DNA of 64,000 nucleotides from Alphaproteobacteria bacterium (GTDB lineage Bacteria > Pseudomonadota > Alphaproteobacteria > Micavibrionales > UBA2020). How positions within the stretch are numbered: position 1 is the stretch's first letter; each line of letters starts with the position of its first letter. The stretch covers positions 354,517 to 418,516 of the forward strand of contig JAEUKT010000001.1 in NCBI GenBank assembly GCA_016794125.1, read 5' to 3'. Position numbers and translations under genes: made by a program. A model generated the notes under the pieces. The model saw only the letters and a program-made list of their open reading frames with translations. It was not told the DNA's origin and ran no database searches. Below are positions 36,002 through 44,030 of the stretch, one piece after another.

Positions 36002-36383
36002 CTGGGGACTCTCCTTGGATTGTGGCCCTTCACCGTCGGTGCTTTTTTATAGCAAAATCATTTTTCTTAATCGCGGACAAATTACGAAACCTTAGACATA
36101 ATGTCAAGACTTCCCGCGACCGTTTTATAAGATTTTGAACACCATATTTTGTTCTGGTGAAGAAATCAATGGTGTAAAGATGTATCGGTTTATATTGATG
36201 TTTTTAGGATTATCGCAATTACATATCCCAATTTTTTTACCATATTAGTAGCAATCTGAGCCTATTATTATTTTCATAATCTATAATTTAGGCGCTTATC
36301 CACGATCTCGCGGAAGAACAGGCATAGAACAGGCAGGGTGATTCACACACGCTTTTGCTGAATCGATAAAATATTCAATGATT
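36002..36383. other. AT-rich intergenic region
   Basis: These 382 bases between the TelA-like gene and the 3' end of the NrnC gene are much more AT-rich than the surroundings. They contain a promoter candidate for the minus-strand TelA-like cluster (36079-36107) and many short A/T runs. No gene, tRNA or strong hairpin was recognised. Confidence 0.5.
36079..36107 (-). promoter_or_regulatory. Putative promoter of the TelA-like cluster
   Basis: A perfect -35 TTGACA (36107-36102) and a poor -10 TAATTT (36084-36079) with 17-base spacing, on the minus strand. The predicted leader to the gene start at 36001 is about 70 bases. Confidence 0.4.
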
Positions 36384-37064
36384 TCAAGTAGGGCGCGGTA
36401 CGTGGTACGCGAACAGGTCTTCGCTGCCCCATCCGGCCAGGTCCGCGCGCACAACGGCGGGCAGGCATTTGAACAGACCTTGGGCAATCTCTTCCCTGCC
36501 CTCACTCTGCATCATCGCCGCCAATTTTTCGCGCATGGGGTGAAGATGCAGCACATCGTTCGCCGCGTAATCCAGCTGGGCAGGCGTCAACACGGGCGCA
36601 CCCCAATCGGTCGATTGCTGTTCTTTGGAAATTTTCACGCCCAGCACATGGCGGCTGACATCTTCAAGGTCGTGTTGCTGCGTATAGGTGCGCGCGATGC
36701 GCGACGCGATTTTCAGGCAATACACGTTTTCTGGAATGACACCCACATAATGCCCGATCCAGCGCATGTCGCCGCGCGCATAGAAAAACATTTTCTCGCG
36801 ACTGCTATCGGCCATCAGCTTTTTGACGTTCGGCGCGTTGATTTTGCCGGGCGCGAACTGCACCATATGCACCTTGCCGGCACCGTCATAAATCTGCAGC
36901 AGGCACAGGCGGTCGCGGAACACGTTGAGCCCCATGAATTCGGTATCGATCGCCAGCACGGGGCCCAGCACAAGGTTATCCGGCAAATCGCCCTGATAAA
37001 GCTCGTAACGCGATGCAAGGGCGGATTTCTGGTCGTTGGCGACGGGCTGCAGATTCGATTTCAT
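36384..37064 (-). CDS. nrnC: DEDDy 3'-5' exonuclease, NrnC-like (RNase D family)
   Basis: A 226-residue exonuclease domain without the HRDC domains of full-length RNase D, as in alphaproteobacterial NrnC, which degrades diribonucleotides in genomes lacking Orn. The DEDDy residues are visible: DTE in VLAIDTEFMGL, an Asp in FYARGDMRWIG, and the Y-x-x-x-D motif in YAANDVLHL. The ATG at 37064 (AGGAA just upstream) is preferred to the GTG at 37079. It is a single gene divergent from the ankyrin gene. The exonuclease call is firm; the NrnC role rests on length and lineage. Confidence 0.88.
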   Translation of the reverse strand: MKSNLQPVANDQKSALASRYELYQGDLPDNLVLGPVLAIDTEFMGLNVFRDRLCLLQIYDGAGKVHMVQFAPGKINAPNVKKLMADSSREKMFFYARGDMRWIGHYVGVIPENVYCLKIASRIARTYTQQHDLEDVSRHVLGVKISKEQQSTDWGAPVLTPAQLDYAANDVLHLHPMREKLAAMMQSEGREEIAQGLFKCLPAVVRADLAGWGSEDLFAYHVPRPT

Positions 37065-37155
37065 GACATTCCTGTTCACAGGCGCGGCTAAAAAAGCAAT
37101 TCCGCACGTTAAACAGAGGATAGAGGATTCTATTTGCCTATGCTAGGCTTTGGCC

Positions 37156-38331
37156 ATGAAACATTACATCGCCCTTGTACTATATATGTCCCTCCTCTGG
37201 CTCGCACCCGCATCCCCCGCACAGGCGGCGGACAGCGTTCTTGGTGCTTACGCCCCCAAGGAAAAACGTGACCTGCAGCGTGTCGGCGATATGCTGGCGC
37301 TGGCCGAAGACATCGTCGCCTACCGCAAAAAGACCGGCCATTACCCGTTGGCCGGCGACGAGCCGCAGGCCGTGATGACCGTGATCGGCATCACAGATTA
37401 CCAGCCGGAGGAAGGCACCGCGTATGTCCCCAAATCAAAACTGGAAGACGCGCTGAAAGAAGCGTTGGGCAAGGGCATCGAACTGCCGCTCGACCCCGTC
37501 GAAGGCCAGCAGGGCGTTGAGTTGCGCGTTTATCAATATGCAACAGACGGGCAAGATTTTTATGTTTCCGCCGATTTCGAGGAAGATGCGCATTATACGC
37601 GCAAGATCAGGGACGGCCATTTCAAGCTGGAGATCACCTCCCGCCCGCTGAAGCGCGACAGCCAGTACAGCATAAAGCAGATCAAGCGTTTCCTGAAATT
37701 CGGACCCGATGATGCCGCCAAGCAGGGCACGCTTGAAAAAGCCCTCGACGACCGCGATTTTGACGCAGCGAAAAAGGCCATCGACGACGGCGCGAATATT
37801 GACCCCGTCTGCGATTTCGACGTGGTGTGCAAGCCGCTGGCCCGCGCATCACATGAAGGCGACATGGAAATGATCAAGTTCCTGCTCGACAACGGCGCGG
37901 ATATCGACGGCTTCGCCGCCTATGACGAAGTGCCGCTGATCTACGCGATCGGCAACGGGCAGCAGGAAGCCGCGAAATTCCTGACCGAAGCGGGTGCCGA
38001 TGTGAACGTCTCGAGCGCGTTCGGGGCGACGCCCTTTATCGGCGCTGTTTCGACGGGCGATGTCGAGCTTGCGGCGCTGATGATCAAGAAGGGCGCAAAT
38101 CTCAACCGCCGCTGCCTGCAGCTGAACAGCAACGCAACCGCCGGCGATACCGCCGACCGCCCGCTGGAGGCCGCGATCCGCGCCGGCAAAGCCGAACTGG
38201 TCGCGCTGCTGCTGAAATCGGGCGCGGATGCGTCGCTGAAGGGGCAGGAAGACAAAACCATGCTGGAATTCGCCCGCGAGAAAGGCGACAAGAAAATCAT
38301 CGCCCTGATCGAAGCCGCCCAGAAAAAATGA
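37156..38331 (+). CDS. Exported ankyrin-repeat protein
   Basis: A 391-residue protein with a signal peptide (MKHYIALVLYMSLLWLAPASPAQA). The N-terminal half (about 30-185) is an unrecognised domain. The C-terminal half (about 195-390) has five or so ankyrin repeats, for example ASHEGDMEMIKFLLDNGADID and AIGNGQQEAAKFLTEAGADVN, with the typical G-A-D-x-N ends. It probably binds a protein partner in the periplasm. Its stop codon overlaps the start of the glycerate kinase gene (ATGA), indicating an operon, although the functional link is unclear. Confidence 0.85.
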   Translation: MKHYIALVLYMSLLWLAPASPAQAADSVLGAYAPKEKRDLQRVGDMLALAEDIVAYRKKTGHYPLAGDEPQAVMTVIGITDYQPEEGTAYVPKSKLEDALKEALGKGIELPLDPVEGQQGVELRVYQYATDGQDFYVSADFEEDAHYTRKIRDGHFKLEITSRPLKRDSQYSIKQIKRFLKFGPDDAAKQGTLEKALDDRDFDAAKKAIDDGANIDPVCDFDVVCKPLARASHEGDMEMIKFLLDNGADIDGFAAYDEVPLIYAIGNGQQEAAKFLTEAGADVNVSSAFGATPFIGAVSTGDVELAALMIKKGANLNRRCLQLNSNATAGDTADRPLEAAIRAGKAELVALLLKSGADASLKGQEDKTMLEFAREKGDKKIIALIEAAQKK

Positions 38332-39554
38332 TCACGCCCCGCGCGCTGCTGGAAAAAATGTTCCAGGCCGCGATTGATGCCGCGCAACCCGCATTGTGCC
38401 TGCCGCAGCATTTGCCCCCGCCGCCCAAAGGCCGGCTTGTCGTGCTTGGCGCGGGCAAGGCCTCTGCCGCGATGGCGAAGGCTGTTGAAGATAACTGGGC
38501 AGGCGAGCTCAGCGGCCTCGTCATTACCCGCCACGGGTATGAAGTTTCCTGCGACCGCATCGACATTGTGCGCGCATCACACCCCGTTCCCGACGACAGC
38601 GGCATGCAGGCCGCGCAACGCATGATCGACCTTGCGCAAGGCCTGACCGCCGACGACCTTGCGCTCTGCCTGATCTCCGGCGGCGGATCGGCGCTGATGC
38701 CGCTGCCGATGGCGGGCATGACGCTTGCCGATAAACAGCGCATCAACAAATCATTGCTGGCATCGGGCGCGGCGATATCGGAAATCAATTGCGTGCGGCG
38801 GCATATTTCGGCGATCAAGGGCGGGCGGCTGGCCGCAGCCTGCGCGCCCGCGCGTGTGCTGACGCTGCTGATATCCGATGTGCCGGGCGATAACCCGATG
38901 GACATCGCCTCCGGCCCCGCGATTGCGGACCCCACGACCAGCATAGATGCCGCCGCCATCCTGAAACGCTACAACATCGACGCGCCCCCTGCCCTGTCGG
39001 AATCCGTCAAGCGGCTGGATAACGAAGAACACCGACTGATCGCAACCCCAAGGATGGCCTTGGATGCCGCCGCAAAAATTGCGCAGCGTGAAAATATTTC
39101 CGTCCATTTCCTTGGCGACGCAATCGAAGGCGAAGCGCGCGAACTGGGCGCGTCGATGGCGCGGCATGCGCTGGCGCAAAAGCAGCCCTGCGTTTTGCTG
39201 TCGGGCGGTGAAACCACCGTGACACTGCGCGGCAAGGGGCGCGGCGGGCGCAATGTGGAATTTCTTTTGTCGCTCGTGCTGACGCTGAACGGCGCGGCAG
39301 ATATTTATGCGCTGGCGGGAGATACCGACGGTGTCGATGGTACGGATGATATTGCGGGTGCCTTTATATCGCCCGATACGCTGGCCCGGGCGCGCGCCGC
39401 CGGACTCGATGCCGCCCGATACCTTGAAAACAACGACGCGCATAGCTTTTTCGAAGCGCTCGGCGACAGTATCGTCACCGGCCCGACCCGCACGAATGTC
39501 AATGATTTCAGGGTGATATTGATCGCCCCGCAGCTGCCAGCCACAGCGCAATAA
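38328..39554 (+). CDS. Glycerate 2-kinase (GckA/TtuD-MOFRL family)
   Basis: Phosphorylates D-glycerate to 2-phosphoglycerate. The 408-residue protein has the N-terminal DUF4147 domain (GKASAAMAKAVE near 45, SGGGSALMPLP near 123) and the C-terminal MOFRL domain (LSGGETTVTLRGKGRGGRN near 287 and AGDTDGVDGTDD near 328). Older annotations call this family hydroxypyruvate reductase. It overlaps the ankyrin gene by 4 bp and precedes the cysteine-hydrolase-like gene by 12 bp. Its product feeds into lower glycolysis next to enolase and GpmA activity. Confidence 0.9.
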   Translation: MITPRALLEKMFQAAIDAAQPALCLPQHLPPPPKGRLVVLGAGKASAAMAKAVEDNWAGELSGLVITRHGYEVSCDRIDIVRASHPVPDDSGMQAAQRMIDLAQGLTADDLALCLISGGGSALMPLPMAGMTLADKQRINKSLLASGAAISEINCVRRHISAIKGGRLAAACAPARVLTLLISDVPGDNPMDIASGPAIADPTTSIDAAAILKRYNIDAPPALSESVKRLDNEEHRLIATPRMALDAAAKIAQRENISVHFLGDAIEGEARELGASMARHALAQKQPCVLLSGGETTVTLRGKGRGGRNVEFLLSLVLTLNGAADIYALAGDTDGVDGTDDIAGAFISPDTLARARAAGLDAARYLENNDAHSFFEALGDSIVTGPTRTNVNDFRVILIAPQLPATAQ

Positions 39555-39566
39555 ATTTATGTTATA

Positions 39567-40526
39567 ATGATGGTCATGAAAGACGTCATCGTTGTCATTA
39601 ACCATGTTCAGGACAGCTACCTCGACCCCAAAAATCCGGTCGATGTCGCGCTGCGCCAGAAAATCAACGACTACGTCGAAAGCATTCGCCCCTTCGTCAA
39701 GGGCATCGCCTGGTCTTTCGCCCATGGCAAAAACGCCAGCGGCATCGAATTCGATGCAGAGCATGAGCGCTCCCCCGCCTGGCGTCCGGGCGACATCGAA
39801 CTGGTCAATAACGATGGCAAGGGACAGGATTCAGGTTTCCTGCAAAAACTGAACGCAGCGCAGCCCGGTGCCGTCATTCTGGCGGGCGTTTATTTCGAAG
39901 CCTGCAGCAAGGGCACCGCCACCACGATCAAGCAGGGCCTTGGTATTCCCGTCGCCGTGCCGCAGGATCTGGCCGATGCGCCAGACCCGCAATTTTCCTA
40001 TCACTACGAGCGCGTCGCCAAGGAAATGGCGCAAAGCGGCATCGACGTGAAATCATCGTCGCGCCAATTGCTGGAAAGCGTCGCCGCCACCCCCTATAAC
40101 GGGCCCGCCGTTTCAGCACCCGCGGAATTCAAACTGCCAGAAACCGTCGCCGATGCGAATGCGAAAAAAGAATTCACGATACGGCCCATCCGCGACGGCG
40201 ACGAAAGCCATGTCTGCCGCTTGCTGGGCGGCGACACCAGCAAGATCGATTTCGACGACCCGAAACATCCGGTGAACGAGACCGTCAGGCTGATCGAGGC
40301 CAGCCGCGACCCGAATGCGAAGGGCGGCGGCTGGATCGCGCTTGTCGATAACAAGCCCGTCGGTGTCGCATCGACCGAAAACATGGGCGGCGCGCTGGCT
40401 GTTGACGACAAATTCGCAAAGTCGGGCATCAGGGAAGCGCTCGCCAGCGCCCGCGACAATTTCCAGCCGCCGGAGATCAAGGCGGCAGCGCCCGGGCAAC
40501 GCATGCAGTCGCCCAAATCTCCTTAA
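39567..40526 (+). CDS. Fusion of cysteine-hydrolase (isochorismatase-like) and degenerate GNAT-like domains
   Basis: A 319-residue protein. Residues 1-170 resemble the isochorismatase-like fold: VIVVINHVQDSYLDP at the start and VILAGVYFEACSKGTA near 108-125 with the family Cys. The usual first-strand Asp appears as Asn (VIN). Residues about 200-300 look like a GNAT acetyltransferase (FTIRPIRDGDESHVCRLL, GGWIALVDNKPVGVAS), but the acetyl-CoA loop is poor (KSGIREAL) and the domain is short. Activity of either half is doubtful. The start may be the third in-frame ATG (39576). It follows glycerate kinase closely on the same strand. Confidence 0.65.
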   Translation: MMVMKDVIVVINHVQDSYLDPKNPVDVALRQKINDYVESIRPFVKGIAWSFAHGKNASGIEFDAEHERSPAWRPGDIELVNNDGKGQDSGFLQKLNAAQPGAVILAGVYFEACSKGTATTIKQGLGIPVAVPQDLADAPDPQFSYHYERVAKEMAQSGIDVKSSSRQLLESVAATPYNGPAVSAPAEFKLPETVADANAKKEFTIRPIRDGDESHVCRLLGGDTSKIDFDDPKHPVNETVRLIEASRDPNAKGGGWIALVDNKPVGVASTENMGGALAVDDKFAKSGIREALASARDNFQPPEIKAAAPGQRMQSPKSP

Positions 40527-40774
40527 AGCAGCGCGAGCACGATATACACAGCAGGCGGCGTACAAAAACCAGCGACACAAATCAACTTATGCGGCTTGGC
40601 CAGTTTGCGCTTCGCCAGCGCGAAGGCGAGCCATGCCGATATACTTCCTGCGGCAACTGCGCAAAAACTGCCCGACTCCACATCCGGCACATGCAAAAAC
40701 AGGTATGCGCCGATAGCCGAACCGCCGCCCGCAATCACACCAGCCATATATGACCAAAACGCCTGATACTTCAT
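40523..40774 (-). CDS. Small membrane protein of unknown function
   Basis: An 83-residue protein with about three hydrophobic helices (AGVIAGGGSAIGAYLFL, SFCAVAAGSISAWLAFALA, and the C-terminal AVYIVLALL) joined by a basic loop (KRKLAKPHK). It converges on and overlaps by 4 bp the end of the upstream + strand gene. The ribosome binding site is weak (GGAAAG). Probably real, but the family is unknown. Confidence 0.55.
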   Translation of the reverse strand: MKYQAFWSYMAGVIAGGGSAIGAYLFLHVPDVESGSFCAVAAGSISAWLAFALAKRKLAKPHKLICVAGFCTPPAVYIVLALL

Positions 40775-40892
40775 GGGATTGGTGCTTTCCGGGGGTGGGA
40801 ACGCCCGTCCAAAAAATTGACATAAATATCAATCTGATATAGGTTAGCAATATACAAAATTTACACTTTGTTAATGATCGGGCGCTAGGGCA

Positions 40893-41225
40893 ATGGTGAA
40901 AAAATTCTGGAATAACCTGGATAAAAACGCGCGCGGCAACTGCGTTTGCCTGATGATCGCCATGACCATTCTGTGCGCCATCGCCTTTAAAAACCAGAAT
41001 GCCTGCCGCGTATCCGATGTGCCGCCGAAATCCGGCTCAGTGCGCGCCTTCATGATCAACCATATGTTCCCCTGCGACGTCAGCGGCCGCACGCCGTTCC
41101 GTCCGCCGGCTGAACTTTCGCAGTATGTAGGCGAAGTGCCCAATCCCCGCACAATGGGCACCATGCCGGCCGGCGCGCGTTACAAGCTGGAACAACAGCG
41201 CAAAGAGATGCAGCAGCAATACTGA
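40893..41225 (+). CDS. Single-pass membrane protein of unknown function
   Basis: A 110-residue protein with a basic N-terminus, one hydrophobic helix (about 17-31, NCVCLMIAMTILCAIAF), and a periplasmic part with Cys residues (NACRVSD, FPCDVSG) and a Gln/Lys-rich end. It has codon use like the core genes and lies upstream of ppa on the same strand. No function is assigned. Confidence 0.55.
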   Translation: MVKKFWNNLDKNARGNCVCLMIAMTILCAIAFKNQNACRVSDVPPKSGSVRAFMINHMFPCDVSGRTPFRPPAELSQYVGEVPNPRTMGTMPAGARYKLEQQRKEMQQQY

Positions 41226-41283
41226 TTACCCAAAGCGTTTACCTTGGTGTAAGCTTGAATGACCGCATTCAAGGAGCGATGCA

Positions 41284-41856
41284 ATGGATTACAAACTGCT
41301 GCCGCCCGGCAACAACGTACCCGAAGAAGTCAACGCCATCATTGAAATCCCGCGGGGCGAAGGCCGCATCAAGTATGAATACCGCACCAACGGCACGCTG
41401 ATCATCGACCGCGTCCGGCCCGCCGACGCGCCCATGTACCCGACACATTACTGCGGCATCCCCGCGACGCAGGCACCCGATGGCGATCCTCTGGATGTGC
41501 TGATCCTCGGCGACGATCCGCTGAAGTCCGGCGACGTGATTGCGGTGCGCCCTGTTGCCGTGTTCTGGATGACGGATGAAAAAGGCATCGACCCGAAAAT
41601 TATCGCCGTGCCCGCCGACAGCGTATCGGACGCATACCGCCATATCCAGACTCTTGCCGATGTGCCGGCATCCGACCGCGACCGCATCGAAAAGTTTTTT
41701 CAGGAATACAAAAAGGGCGATCTTGCCGGAAAATGGTCCACTTCGGCCGGATGGGACGATATCGATGTGGCGCATAAAACCATCCACGACTGCATCGACC
41801 GCTGGAAAAAGGCCTCGGCGCCAGAGCCCGCAAAACCGCAGAAACCCAAGCCCTGA
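41284..41856 (+). CDS. ppa: Inorganic pyrophosphatase (family I)
   Basis: Hydrolyses pyrophosphate to phosphate, driving biosynthetic reactions. The 190-residue protein has the family signature DGDPLDVLILGD near residues 66-77, the N-terminal PRGEGRIKYEY, and the third acidic cluster and lysine pair (DEKGIDPKIIAVP). Length is slightly above the usual 175 because of a Lys/Pro-rich C-terminal tail. AGGAG lies upstream of the ATG. It forms a single transcription unit. Confidence 0.96.
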   Translation: MDYKLLPPGNNVPEEVNAIIEIPRGEGRIKYEYRTNGTLIIDRVRPADAPMYPTHYCGIPATQAPDGDPLDVLILGDDPLKSGDVIAVRPVAVFWMTDEKGIDPKIIAVPADSVSDAYRHIQTLADVPASDRDRIEKFFQEYKKGDLAGKWSTSAGWDDIDVAHKTIHDCIDRWKKASAPEPAKPQKPKP

Positions 41857-41956
41857 CCACCTGTATTCATTGCGAAATCAGGCCTGTTAACACCGCATTA
41901 AGCACGACTATGCCATAATATGCCAAATATATCAGGCATGCGAAGCGGATGGCAAA

Positions 41957-42976
41957 ATGGCCGATAAAGAAGCGACTGTAAAAGACAAAGGCCCGATGGT
42001 GATGGTCTATATCGGCGACGACGACCCGTCGCGCGGCGACAGCCATGGCTTCAAGGGCATCGGCATGCGCATGGCGCAAAAGCTGCACGGTGAATTTCAC
42101 TACCTTGAAAACAGGCATCTGGTCGACCTGTACCCGGACATTTCCAGGCCGCGTGACGCTTTCCTGAAATACCTGAAGGATCACGGCAAGCCGGACATCA
42201 TGCTGAGCCGCTACGGCTATTACGGGGACATGATGACCAGCATCTCGCCCCGGCTGATTGTCAGCGACATCAACGAAAGATTATCGGACAGCCTTCTGGG
42301 CGAAAACAGCCTTGTGTCGCACCACCTGACTCCCGAATTGCTGGAGGAACAAGGAAAGCAGTTCCGCGACAACTACAAGGAAATCAAGACGCCGCTGGTC
42401 GCCGTGATGATGGTGAACCTCCACGACATCGAAAGTTTTGCGCAAAAAATGGTCTCGAAAGGGGCGGCATATGAAGAAGGCGTGACCGTTTTCATCTGCA
42501 CCAGCCCCCGCACGCATCAGAACAACTACGCGAAACTGAAAACGCGCCTTGAAGAACTCGCGGCGGAAAAAGGCCTGAGCGGCAAGCTGCACATTTCCGG
42601 ATACAATTTCCACGAACATGTCGGCCAGAAAACCTTCAACCCCTATGTCGGCCTGATACAGGAAGCTGACCACGTCGTGGTTGCCGGTGAATCAATGTCG
42701 ATGGTGTCGGAACCCCTGGCCTCGGGCAAGCCCGTTTATCTGTATGAGCCCGGCCACGGTTATAGCTCGCTCAAGAAAAAAGGTCTCGCGATAGATTTCA
42801 ACACAACCGCGGCCGATACGCGCTTTAATGAACACCGCATCAAGGCGGTCAACATCACCGAAGACATCACCGACCGCCTGATTGACAAGTTCAACAAGTC
42901 GTCGCGCAAACATACCGGCCTGCTGGGCTGGGTGCAAAGCAAGGCTGCGGCGTTCAAGAACACCTTCGGTATGTAA
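41957..42976 (+). CDS. ELM1-like (mitochondrial fission ELM1 / COG3660) family protein
   Basis: A 339-residue protein. The C-terminal half has the pattern NPYVGLIQEADHVVVAGES, SMVSEPLASGKPVYLYEP near residues 233-275. This matches the nucleotide-sugar-binding side of ELM1-type proteins, which are distantly related to GT-B glycosyltransferases. The N-terminal half (SHGFKGIGMRMAQKL) resembles the acceptor side. ELM1 takes part in mitochondrial fission in plants, while bacterial members are of unknown role, possibly envelope glycan synthesis. No signal peptide is seen. It stands alone after ppa. Confidence 0.65.
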   Translation: MADKEATVKDKGPMVMVYIGDDDPSRGDSHGFKGIGMRMAQKLHGEFHYLENRHLVDLYPDISRPRDAFLKYLKDHGKPDIMLSRYGYYGDMMTSISPRLIVSDINERLSDSLLGENSLVSHHLTPELLEEQGKQFRDNYKEIKTPLVAVMMVNLHDIESFAQKMVSKGAAYEEGVTVFICTSPRTHQNNYAKLKTRLEELAAEKGLSGKLHISGYNFHEHVGQKTFNPYVGLIQEADHVVVAGESMSMVSEPLASGKPVYLYEPGHGYSSLKKKGLAIDFNTTAADTRFNEHRIKAVNITEDITDRLIDKFNKSSRKHTGLLGWVQSKAAAFKNTFGM

Positions 42977-42989
42977 GCCCGGATTGCGT

Positions 42990-43658
42990 TTATTTGCGGA
43001 ATTTCGCGAGGGAGGGAGCTTTGACAGCTTCTCCCGTTCCACGTTGCATCGATAATGCCAACATCAGGATTTGTTCAGCCCTGGCCTGATTGAGCGCCAA
43101 AACGGCCGCCTTGTGATCAGTCTCGGACATTTCCTGGCCGTTTAAATGCCATTGTTTCAAGTCTTCATCGCCAGCCCATTCGACAGAGGCGCCGTCTTCC
43201 CGATGCTGCACGCCTTTTTGCCACCACTCCGTCGAACCTTCGAAATGTTCGACAGCAGGTGCGCCGACGCGGTGCCTTTCGCCGTTTACCCACCATTCTT
43301 TCGTTCCTGCGGTATATAAAACTGCAGGGCCGTCAAGACGGTGTAATTTTCCGTGCATGTACCACTGAACAGACAATGCGCTTTCCACTGCCGGCCCGTC
43401 TTCGCGGTGATTTTTGTCGTTGATCATCCAAATCTTGTCGCCATTCGCATACTCCACCGCGGGGCCGTCGGTGCGGTGGCGCATACCGAATTGCTGCCAT
43501 ACTTTTGTGCCGTCGGGATATTCGAGCGCGGGGCCGTCATCGCGATGAACCTGCCCGTTCAGGGTCCATCTGCGCACACCTTTCTCGTCAACGGTCATAA
43601 CCGGTGTTTTTGTCGGGTCAGCAACTTGATTAAAAATCTCGCGCAAAACAATCCCCAA
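42990..43658 (-). CDS. Tandem-repeat protein (HRxDGPAV repeats, MORN-like)
   Basis: A 222-residue protein consisting almost wholly of about seven repeats of 22-24 residues with the pattern W-x-x-x-G-x-x-HRxDGPAVEY-x-x-G (for example HRDDGPALEYPDG, HRTDGPAVEYANG, HREDGPAVES). Such repeats resemble MORN-type beta-hairpin repeats found in phage, giant-virus and some bacterial proteins. The start is uncertain: the open frame begins at a TTG without a clear ribosome binding site, and the ATG at 43598 is an alternative. It lies just outside the left end of the genomic island. Confidence 0.7.
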   Translation of the reverse strand: MGIVLREIFNQVADPTKTPVMTVDEKGVRRWTLNGQVHRDDGPALEYPDGTKVWQQFGMRHRTDGPAVEYANGDKIWMINDKNHREDGPAVESALSVQWYMHGKLHRLDGPAVLYTAGTKEWWVNGERHRVGAPAVEHFEGSTEWWQKGVQHREDGASVEWAGDEDLKQWHLNGQEMSETDHKAAVLALNQARAEQILMLALSMQRGTGEAVKAPSLAKFRK

Positions 43659-43750
43659 TCAAAAAATGTGGCTGTTTTGGGAGCGCAGGAAGAAACAGGT
43701 CGGGAAACATATTCCATTCAAGGAAAAAACCGCACTGCCTAGGTTTTAGC

Positions 43751-43780
43751 TCGCCTTGTATTATGTATAATACAAGGCGA
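43751..43780. promoter_or_regulatory. Perfect 13 bp dyad with TATAAT core
   Basis: TCGCCTTGTATTA and TAATACAAGGCGA are perfect complements around a 4-base centre (TGTA). TATAAT occurs at 43766-43771. The site lies about 95 bases upstream of the repeat-protein gene and 50 bases outside the island attachment repeat. It looks like an operator overlapping a promoter, or a hairpin. Confidence 0.5.
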
Positions 43781-43800
43781 CTGCTTTGTCAACCGACATA

Positions 43801-43829
43801 AAAAAAACCCGCAATTTGCGGGTCTTTTT
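43801..43829 (-). terminator. Ancestral terminator of tRNA-Glu at the left island end
   Basis: Stem ACCCGCA / TGCGGGT (43807-43813 with 43817-43823), T run on the minus strand. It lies 15 bases beyond the CCA end of the displaced tRNA fragment, as the equivalent hairpin does for the intact tRNA at the right end. Confidence 0.75.
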
Positions 43830-43837
43830 AAAAAGAT

Positions 43838-43881
43838 TGGCGTCCCCTAGGGGATTCGAACCCCTGTTACATCTGTGAAAG
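43838..43881 (-). other. Left attachment site: 3' fragment of tRNA-Glu
   Basis: Holds the CCA end, acceptor 3' side, T-arm and variable region up to the anticodon arm of tRNA-Glu, on the minus strand. It diverges from the real tRNA after the anticodon, where the island begins. The CCA corresponds to TGG at 43838-43840. Confidence 0.9.
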
Positions 43882-43982
43882 AGTTTTAACCTATACATCT
43901 GTAAACTCCGGTAGACTCTAACATTCATTATATATCAATGATTTAATGATATCCTTGTCTATGTGAGTCCCCCATGGTACAC

Positions 43983-44012
43983 CCACGGATATTACCCCAG
44001 TTTTACCCCAGT
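43983..44012 (+). repeat. Internal 30 bp repeat, left copy
   Basis: Matches 53927-53956 at 29 of 30 positions and in the same orientation. It contains a tandem TTACCCCAGT pair. Close to both island ends and outside the core attachment repeat, it is a candidate arm-type binding site for the integrase. Confidence 0.7.
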
Positions 44013-44030
44013 TTTTAGACGGAGCGCAAA

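Noticed and set aside
43838..43881. A second functional tRNA-Glu gene at the left island end
   Set aside because: Only the 3' part matches; the D-arm, 5' acceptor strand and full anticodon stem are missing.
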